A stretch of DNA of 64,000 nt. Source: Diadophis punctatus similis (lineage: Eukaryota > Chordata > Lepidosauria > Squamata > Dipsadidae). The translations under genes and the position numbers were made by a program. The stretch covers positions 52,449,359 to 52,513,358 of the forward strand of contig JALIGW010000001.1 of assembly GCA_023053685.1 (NCBI GenBank), in the 5' to 3' direction. Under the pieces are notes generated by a model. That model was given only the letters and a program-made list of their open reading frames with translations, searched no databases and was not told the origin of the DNA. Shown one piece after another: positions 56,871-64,000 of this stretch (its first letter is position 1; each line of letters opens with the position of its first letter).

Positions 56871-56878
56871 GCCTGTCC

Positions 56879-57202
56879 CAAGTGTGAAATCCAGCAGGTT
56901 TTGACAGATTCTGGAGAACCGGTAGTGGAAATTTTGAGTAGTTCGGAGAACCGGTAGAGGAAATTTTGAGTAGTTCAGAGAATCGGCAAATACCACCTCT
57001 GGCTGGCCCCACATTGGGGTGGGAATGGAGATTTTGCAATATCCTTCCCCCAGGATGGGGAGGGAATGGAGATTTTGCAGTATCCTTCCCCCAGGAGTGG
57101 GGAGGGAATGGAGATTTTGCAGTATCCTTCCCCTGCCACACCCACCAAGCCACGCCCACCAAGCCACAGAACCGGTAGTAAAAAAAATGGATTTCACCAC
57201 TG
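56879..57202. mobile_element. hAT MITE, family D, copy 2, inverted (324 bp)
   Basis: Ends caagtgtgaaatccagcagg and atggatttcaccactg, perfect 8-bp TSD GCCTGTCC at 56871-56878 and 57203-57210. It contains three tandem ~50-bp units (gggaatggagattttgca...tatccttccccca) and a duplicated ~35-bp gagaaccggtag...ttttgagtag segment. Confidence 0.92.
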
Positions 57203-57210
57203 GCCTGTCC

Positions 57211-59439
57211 CCATTTACATTCAACATTCACTCTTAAGTTGGATTTCTAAACAATGTTTTCCCATCTTGATCACCTCCAGAAATAATGAAATAATGACGA
57301 GGAGCAACAGACTGTTCTATAGAATAGTATGTGTCTACTTAAATTTTTAGTAAAGAGTGATTTGTACATACTTTTAAGACTAAAGTTGACAAGGCTGGAA
57401 GCAAAAGCCTCAGACTAGACAGGACAACTATTAAAATTTGGTGCAGATGTTCTCCACTTCCAAGGCTTAAAAAACAAGTAACAATATGTTAGTAATGCCA
57501 TGACAGAGAGACATAAGAGTTAAACCCTGAAGTGGTTACAAATAAAAGGCTGGATTGCTTGATTCCACAGTAGCTGACCGTCTTCGTTATTTAGAGCTTC
57601 TTATATCTGCAGTTGCAGATATACCATGTCCTTGACTCTTTCGCTAGCTCCTAGGGGTGAATCTGAGTTTCAAAATTTATTGCCAAGCCCTGGATGAAGC
57701 TTTGACAGTAGCCAGAGATCACTACTCTAATCACCTATTAAGAGGCTTGGTAGCACCAGATAATTCCAAGCTATCAACAGAGAGATAGTCAGAAGTGTCT
57801 GGAATTAAGTAAGCGTTGTTGCCGCATTAATATATTTAAGATTGGAATCAGCAGTGAAAGCTTGTTTAAATTATTTTTTACACCTTGGATCTATTCTTAG
57901 TCATTTTAGTATCTGAAGTTTTGTAATTAATTTGGGAAGGAATGTTTAAGGAGGGAATGGGAAGGTACATCCCATAACTAGGGATCTGATGGACATGTGA
58001 AGGGATTCCCTCTGAACTCCCAGATAGGCTATGCCAGTCAGAGGAAGCAGTAAGGCAGTTCTAGTTTCCTTTTTAGAGTAAGGCAATGGATGAATCTAAT
58101 TTACGACTTAATGTTTGTACAGTGCTTCTAAGCATTTACAAAGTTCTGCTAGCTGTAATCCTTGCAATAGATCCTTTGCAATATATGGTTTTGAGAAATA
58201 AAAGAATAGCCCTGCAAAGTTAAACAAAAGTATTGGCCTTCCAAATTTCAGATGTTTCAGGTTGCTGATGCCAAAAAAATCTGTGACTTGTCCAAGATCC
58301 ATAACAATTCATGGAAGAAAGATTTGCATTGGGGATTTTCTAATCCATAGTTCAGTTTCTTAACCAATATTATCTTATCAATATAGCTAACTTTATGCAG
58401 CCAAACTGGATGATCTTGCCCTTGTGAGTTTCTGTCCTCCGTTTGCTAGGAGATAGAAAAGTTTGCAATTCACAAACATTAATGTAAGCCAGTAGAGAAG
58501 CTTGTTCTTCATGGAAGGAGATGAAAGTGTTATGATATATTTCCTTAAAAAAATACTCAGTGTAAGCAGAATACTGAAGTGCATGCCTGAACGTTTTCCA
58601 AAAACAACACACATTTAGTGGAGTATTTTATTTCACTGGTGATACAGGAGACATTATCTTCAGGCCAAAGATGCAATTTTGATAGTGCTTTGGAAGGGAC
58701 TTTGGCTTTCTCAGATGTTTCAGCAAAAGCCAAAGGACTTTCGTTGCTTATCTGAAACATCAGTGGAGAATATGGAAGACACAGCTTGGGCTAGGAATAA
58801 CCTTTCCTTGTTTCAATTGCCACAAACTCAACTTGGTTCTCTGGACATCCCAACTGAGCTCCTCTTAAATCTTAGATGTGTAATATTGGATATCCGACAT
58901 GCCCATCTGCTTGTCCCAGAGGTTGCAGGATATGTCAGTTGAAGCCCATGTTTAATGCCACCAGAAAAGCAGATTTTTCAGGTCATGCAGAGACAGACTT
59001 GCTTTCTTTTAATCAAGGGATGATTAATTTCTTCCTACCAGGGATGATAAATTTTAAATTCTATATTACATCAAGCAAATCATGCTGGTATCCCAAACCC
59101 TCAATGCACTTGGCATAACCAAACTTAGGCACAACAACCAGATCGAAGACAATAAAGGATGGTTTATTTTGTTTTCAAGCAACATTAAAGTAATGCAAAT
59201 ATTATCTGCAGCCAACGTATGCAAATTCTTCTAACTGGCTTTACAATTAAGAAATAAGACAGTAAAAATAAGGTTCATACCAAGATGCATTTTGGTACTC
59301 AAATGTTACTGCAGCAACATATGCTGCAAGGCATCTCAGATGAGTGATTGATCTGAAAACATTTTGCAAAGTGGTCAGAGATTTTCTCTCCTGTACCTAT
59401 TAGGGAAAGTGTAGATCACTTTAAATATTCTGGCTGGCG
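57211..59439. other. unannotated, element-poor stretch
   Basis: About 2.2 kb with no recognised gene or repeat family. Confidence 0.45.
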
Positions 59440-59600
59440 GGATCCAGGAAGAGAGTCTGCTCTGCTGTGGCACTGGCTCTTAGGAACATATTGCCCGCTG
59501 CGGTGAGATCTCCTCCACCCTCCTGACCTTCCGTAAGGCCTGAAGACCTAGCTCTGCCAGTTGGCCTTGGCCCCCGATAGGGGAGTATTACACTGGAGCT
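59440..59600 (+). mobile_element. older CR1-L3-type LINE fragment
   Basis: gctggcgggatccaggaagag, then gcactggctcttaggaacat and ctgaccttccgtaaggcctg, parallels the LINE at 15950-16420 (gggatccaggagaggagcct, ccttcaggaaaggcctt). Stops interrupt every frame. Confidence 0.6.
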
Positions 59601-59619
59601 GGTTGATGAACCAATAGTA

Positions 59620-60076
59620 CAGTGGTTCCCAACCTTTCTAATGCCACGACCCCTTAATATAGTTCCTCATGTTGTGGTGACCCCCAACCATAAAATTATT
59701 TTCGTTGCTACTTCATAACTGTAATTTTGCTACTGTTATGAATCGTAATGTAAATATCTAATATGCAGGATGTATTTTCATTGTTACAAATTGAACATAA
59801 TTAAAGCATAGCGATTAATCACAAAAACTATGTAATTATGCCAGATCAGAAATTCTCAGGCCAGTCTTTGCAAGAGCACAAGGAATATCATCTTCCACAA
59901 CAAATGCCTCTCACCGAATGGCACCTCTCCCGACCAATCGGAGGGCTCGGGCGAGTTAAGCCGATATGGCCAGGCTTGTGGCAGTGGGGGAAGGGAGCTG
60001 AGGATGCCGGGACGACCCCTGGGAAATGGTCGTTCGACTCCCAAAGGGGTCCCGACCCCCAGGTTGGGAACCACTG
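59620..60076. mobile_element. SPIN-like hAT element, copy 2 (457 bp)
   Basis: Ends cagtggttcccaacc and ggttgggaaccactg; perfect 8-bp TSD CAATAGTA at 59612-59619 and 60077-60084. Very similar to copy 1 at 24918 along both sides, but it passes directly from ttccacaacaaa to tgcctctcaccgaatggc, lacking copy 1's ~160-bp middle section. Confidence 0.88.
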
Positions 60077-60084
60077 CAATAGTA

Positions 60085-61655
60085 GATCCCACTTCCCCTC
60101 TGTACATTCTGCTCTCTCCCTTCCTATCTTTTAATCATAATTTATATTTTTATTGTGTGGTTTTAGGACTGAACAAAAAGTAAATTAGAGAGATTCTTCT
60201 TTTGTTGTCAAGCAATTACCTGCTATGGGATTGCTCAGACAAAAAACAAGGAGCAAAGCCAGATTGAGTTTTGACAGTGCTCCCATTATGCTCGTGCAAG
60301 CCTTGTTTTAACAAAGGCAACAAGTTATTTGACACTCCTGGGGGTGTTCTGCCCTGTAGAAAGTCAATAGGAAGAATAGTCTTTCCCCTCCTGTGGGTAT
60401 CTCTGAAGCTCAAGATTGTTTCATTGCATTTTAGCCTGGAGTGTATATCTACCGTATGGTCCATTGCTAAGGCTACCAGCCTTATGTGTCTTCATTACAA
60501 CACTTTTCCCCTGATCAAGTCAGTTCTGATTGCGGAGTAGCAATAAACTAGAAAATAGCTACTTGAAACTTGTGGGGAATGAACACATGTTGCCCATACA
60601 GCAGCCAATTTCTTAATGAGTAAAGTCCTTGTATTTCAAGCCATTTACTAGGAATCAGTATTTTTCAGATTGTTGATATAGACATTGCTAGGAACATTGT
60701 GGAAAAACTGATTATCTGCTTAATGCCCAATGACAGAGAAGCTACTTTGAAATGTGATGGAAATTACATCAGCAGTTCTGGGACCACTTTCACATGCAGA
60801 CACATGTGAAAGAATTTAAACTTCATTAATTTCTGCGTATAATAGCCAATTACAGTCATCATTTCAAAACTATGTCCTTTTTTCCTTCTATTTTCATAAT
60901 TTTAAGTACTATTACCAGTCCCAGTAGTGTCTTTCAGCTCCTGCTCAGATAATTCACCTCTTGTTGTGGTAAGATTTGGTTGTTCTTCAAATACCTACTT
61001 AAAGCACCAATTTATCATAGTGCATGACACTCCATTATTTTTTACAAAGGTCTTTAAAATACCCATAGATATGTTCAATGTATCATAGGAAACAGAAAGA
61101 AGTTATTTTAATCTAAACAACTGTTTTTGAAAATAGTCATTTAATAGTCATTTAATATGTGATTAAAATGTTTGTGCTGCGATAAAGCCAGTTGTCTTCA
61201 CTCTGAAGTATCTTTGCTTCTCCATTATAATTGCATCACATAGTTTTGCCAATTACCAGAAATTACTAGTGGTTGCACTCTCTATAAATGGCATTTTCCT
61301 TTCCTAGGTACAGATAGGAATGGCAAGCCATAGTTGTGCTATCCGAAATTTAATTCCAAAAAGGGATGTTCATAGAGAGCTATACCAAAGAGTATAGAGC
61401 ATAAAAGTCAGTAGAGATATCAAAATTGTAAGGAATGAGGAGGAGAATGAAAGTCAACATCCAGGTAACAGAACTGCAGAACAACTTTACAAGATGCTGT
61501 AGTTCACAAACTTTATACTAGAGGCTGCAGTTATCCTTGTCCTATTCAATTAGAACTCATTAATCCTGGTCTGTGATATGGTTATTTATTTTAGTTATTG
61601 ATTTGCCTTTCAGTAGCTCAGCTCCTGCTCTTTAGGCCTGATTTGGTTACATAAC
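60085..61655. other. unannotated stretch
   Basis: About 1.6 kb with no recognised gene or repeat family. Confidence 0.45.
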
Positions 61656-61663
61656 CTCCAGGC

Positions 61664-61894
61664 CAGTGATGGGTTGCTGTCTTACTGTGCCGGTGCACTG
61701 CGCATGCATCTCCAAGTTTTGTGGGGGGGCGCTCGCTGCGCAGAAGCAAAATCGGCTGAAAATTAACGAAAAAAATGGTGACGTGTGCGGTGGACTGGCA
61801 GAAAGGGCTCCGGAACGGTCGCGCACAAATTGCGCAATCAGTCGCTCCCTACTGGAGTTGCGTACCAGGCAGCTCCGGCAGGAACCCACCTCTG
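61664..61894. mobile_element. hAT MITE, family C, copy 7 (231 bp)
   Basis: Ends cagtgatgggttgctg and caggaacccacctctg, perfect 8-bp TSD CTCCAGGC at 61656-61663 and 61895-61902. It shares the interior attgcgc/gcgcaattt and gtccctactggag blocks with copy 2 at 17045. Confidence 0.92.
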
Positions 61895-61944
61895 CTCCAG
61901 GCCCAATGTCATCTGTTGAATAGACCTTCATTCCCATGAAGTTA

Positions 61945-62280
61945 GGGGACGCGGTGGCTCAGAGGCTAAGACGCTGAGCTTGTCGATCAGAAAGGTCGGC
62001 AGGTTGGCGGTTCGAATCCCTAGTGCCGCGTAATGGAGTGAGCTCCCGTTACTTGCCCCAGCTTCAGCCAAGCTAACCATTCGAAAGCATGTAAAAATGC
62101 AAGAAGAAAAATAGGGACCACCTTGGTGGGAAGGTAACAGCATTCCGTGTGCCTTCGGCGTTTAATCATGCCGGCCACATGACCACGGAATCGCTGGCTC
62201 TTTGGCTTAGAAACGGAGATGAGCACTGCCCCCTAGAGTTGGGAACGACTAGCATGTATGTGTGAGGAGAACCTTTACCC
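61945..62280 (+). mobile_element. tRNA-derived squamate SINE (second type), copy 2
   Basis: Head with A box (gcggtggctcagaggctaag) and a perfect-looking B box (ggttcgaatcc at about 62009-62019). Body ggaaggtaacagcattccgt and ggccacatgaccacggaatc, tail gttgggaacgactagcatg then gagaacctttaccc. The reverse-strand relative at 32104 matches throughout. It is not a tRNA gene because the cloverleaf continues straight into SINE body. Confidence 0.82.
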
Positions 62281-62650
62281 AAGAAGTTCTCCCTTACAAG
62301 AGTACATTGAGATGTTTCCAGTATTCAACCCAGTGGAATTAGGATGCATGGCTGCATTTTTAACCTGATATCAGACTAATGGGGAATGATTCTAACTCAG
62401 GTACTATGCTGAAGTCTTGTTCATCTGGTGCAGATGGTTCAGTGGGATCATTTGACCTGTCTTGTTCCTCTCAGGAGTCTTCCACAGATAAGGCCATGAT
62501 ACTTAATCTCAATCATTCCAGAGGCTTTCAAGGAGCTGAAAATAGCCGCACATATCTTTTCAGCACATGCAAGCAGCCACATGGTTCCTGAGAGCTTATT
62601 CCAAAAGATCCCCCCCCCACTCCCTCATTTTGTAATGAGCTGAAACATCT
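62281..62650. other. unannotated stretch
   Basis: Nothing recognised; a C run at about 62611-62619. Confidence 0.4.
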
Positions 62651-62658
62651 ATATAACT

Positions 62659-62788
62659 CAGGGGTCCTCAAACATGGCAACTTTAAGACTTGTGGACTTC
62701 AACTCCCAGAATTCTCCAGCCAGCTGGCTGGAGAATTCTGGGAGTTGAAGTCCACAAGTCTTAAAGTTGCCAAGTTTGAAGACCTCTG
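62659..62788. mobile_element. hAT MITE, family B, copy 4 (near-perfect palindrome)
   Basis: 130 bp, two 65-bp arms with no spacer, perfect 8-bp TSD ATATAACT at 62651-62658 and 62789-62796. I see only two base differences from copy 3 at 34461. Confidence 0.95.
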
Positions 62789-63068
62789 ATATAACTGCTC
62801 ACCATAACCCCAAGACCTTTATTCTGAACCATTTCTAATGATGAGTAGGTTTGGAAAAGTATTGGGAAATTTGGTTTAACACATTTTACTATTCAGTCAT
62901 TAATAGATGCATACATTATAGAAAGAGCAAACAGGTGTGGTGGGGGTGAGATGAATCACTTTGAAGGATAATTTGAAATGGAGAAATGAGGGGGGAGGAG
63001 AAAGCTTTAACAGTTTGTATCCTGCATCTTTTCCAATCCTTGGTCTTCAAATGACCGTTGGAATAATG

Positions 63069-63261
63069 CAGTGGTGAAATCCAATTTTTTTTTACTACCG
63101 GTTCTGTGGGCGTTTCTTGGTTGGCGTGACAGGGGAAGGATACTGCAAAATCTCCATTCCCACCCCACTCTGGGGCCAGCCAGAGGTGGTATTTGCTGGT
63201 TCTCTGAACTACTCAAAATGTCCGCTACCGGTTCTCCAGAACCTGCTGGATTTCACCCCTG
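63069..63261. mobile_element. hAT MITE, family D, copy 3 (193 bp)
   Basis: Ends cagtggtgaaatccaattt and ctggatttcacccctg, perfect 8-bp TSD GAATAATG at 63061-63068 and 63262-63269. It has only one copy of the ~50-bp unit (gatactgcaaaatctccatt). Confidence 0.93.
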
Positions 63262-63269
63262 GAATAATG

Positions 63270-63563
63270 GCACAAATTCCTACTTATTTGGTACTAAACA
63301 GCCCTTAGAATATGTAATAATTTGTTTTGTTTGACTCTTTTTGTTTTGCATCTTACCCATCATTTATTATTTATTTATGCAGAATATATTTGCATGTGAG
63401 GAAGATTGCCAGTTAATAATTGTAATGTGATTTTTAAAAAACCTATTTGCATTTGTTTCAATTCAAATCCTACATCAATCCATCTACTCAGTGCAGCTCC
63501 TGAATGCTTATACCTTTTAAAAAATTGTTGGAAAAGGTCTACTAAACTTCTCATTTTAGGTCA
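63270..63563. other. unannotated stretch
   Basis: Nothing recognised. Confidence 0.4.
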
Positions 63564-63571
63564 CCATAGAC

Positions 63572-63692
63572 CACGGGTGTCAAACTCGATCACGTCATGT
63601 GACATATCATGACATTTTTTCCTTTGCGGAGGTGGGGTAGGCATGGCCTGTGTGTGACATCTGGCTCACGGGCCGCCAGTTTGACAGGCCTG
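63572..63692. mobile_element. hAT MITE, family A, copy 5
   Basis: About 121 bp, ends cacgggtgtcaaactcg and ccagtttgacaggcctg. CCATAGAC flanks it at 63564-63571 and 63694-63701 (one extra C at 63693 on the right). Confidence 0.85.
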
Positions 63693-63701
63693 CCCATAGA
63701 C

Positions 63702-63826
63702 CAATGTTTATTAACCTTTCTAATTTTTAAGGTGTGGATTTCAACTCCTGGAATTCTCCAGCCAGCATGGGGAATTCTGGAAGTTGAGTTCACACACCTT
63801 AAAGTTGCCCACATTAGGAGACACTG
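63702..63826. mobile_element. hAT MITE, family B-related, copy 5
   Basis: 125 bp, ends caatgtttattaacc and ttaggagacactg with the family B interior (gtggatttcaactcctggaa, ccttaaagttgccc). Perfect TSD CCATAGAC at 63694-63701 and 63827-63834. Its left TSD is also the right flank of the family A element. Confidence 0.87.
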
Positions 63827-63960
63827 CCATAGACTGAAACAACTGTCCTTCTACGATACATTTGCATCAGAATATCAAAAGAGATAGGAATGAGGGGAGG
63901 CAATATTTAGGCATACAATAGATTGGGATTCCAATTGGAGGCCATGTTTTTTGTTGGGGG

Positions 63961-64000
63961 GTGTTTTGTTTTGTGTTTTGTTTTGTTCTGTTCTGTTCTG
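63961..64000. repeat. (TTTTG)n / (TTCTG)n microsatellite, cut by window end
   Basis: Pentanucleotide run beginning gtgttttgttttgtgttttg and ending ttctgttctgttctg at the last base. Confidence 0.9.

Noticed and set aside
61947..62030. Possible tRNA gene with good A and B boxes
   Set aside because: The sequence runs on into a SINE body found again at 32104, and no terminator or complete cloverleaf is present.

Overview
This window looks like non-coding DNA from a squamate reptile, most probably a snake. The evidence is the mix of mobile elements: a near-full-length BovB (RTE-clade) LINE, many CR1-L3 LINE pieces, tRNA-derived SINEs including a Sauria-type SINE, three SPIN-like hAT elements, a Penelope-like element, a DIRS remnant, L1 tails, and a crowd of short non-autonomous hAT elements. 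No host gene could be supported. I found no multi-exon coding signal, rRNA or genuine tRNA gene, and no CRISPR. Every long reading frame belongs to a mobile element, to a simple repeat, or is chance. Species assignment is inference. Element family names come from recognised protein motifs and terminal sequences; no database was searched.

Layout. 1-5.3 kb: a hAT MITE, then a Penelope-like element arranged as a 707-bp inverted repeat around a 100-bp spacer and buried in an (AT)n tract, then a Tigger-like MITE, a SINE and a CR1-L3 tail. 8.65-12.57 kb: minus-strand BovB, split by a plus-strand CR1-L3 insertion whose tail became an (AATC)n microsatellite. 13-20.3 kb: SINEs, CR1-L3 tails and hAT elements, some nested. 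24.9-34.6 kb: SPIN-like copies, hAT elements, a solo LTR with 5-bp target duplication, an L1 3' end with a 17-bp duplication, a SINE split by a hAT element, and simple repeats. 36.3-38.0 kb: a CR1-L3 LINE with an uninterrupted 505-codon reverse transcriptase frame. 40-47.5 kb: SINE, MITEs, CR1-type and L1 fragments. 48.8-50.9 kb: a DIRS (tyrosine-recombinase) element whose RT domain is deleted. 50.9-64 kb: element-poor sequence with scattered hAT elements, a second SPIN copy, a SINE and, at the end, two different hAT families inserted at one 8-bp target.

For convenience I label short hAT families by their termini. A starts CAGGGGTGTCAAACTC, B starts CAGGGGTCCTCAAACTTGG, C starts CAGAGGTGGGTTCCTACC, and D starts CAGTGGTGAAATCC. 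These labels are local to this answer. In most copies an 8-bp target-site duplication (TSD) is visible on both sides, which fixes the boundaries to the base. The autonomous elements supply the machinery (reverse transcriptase, endonuclease, recombinase). The SINEs and MITEs carry none and depended on related elements elsewhere in the genome.
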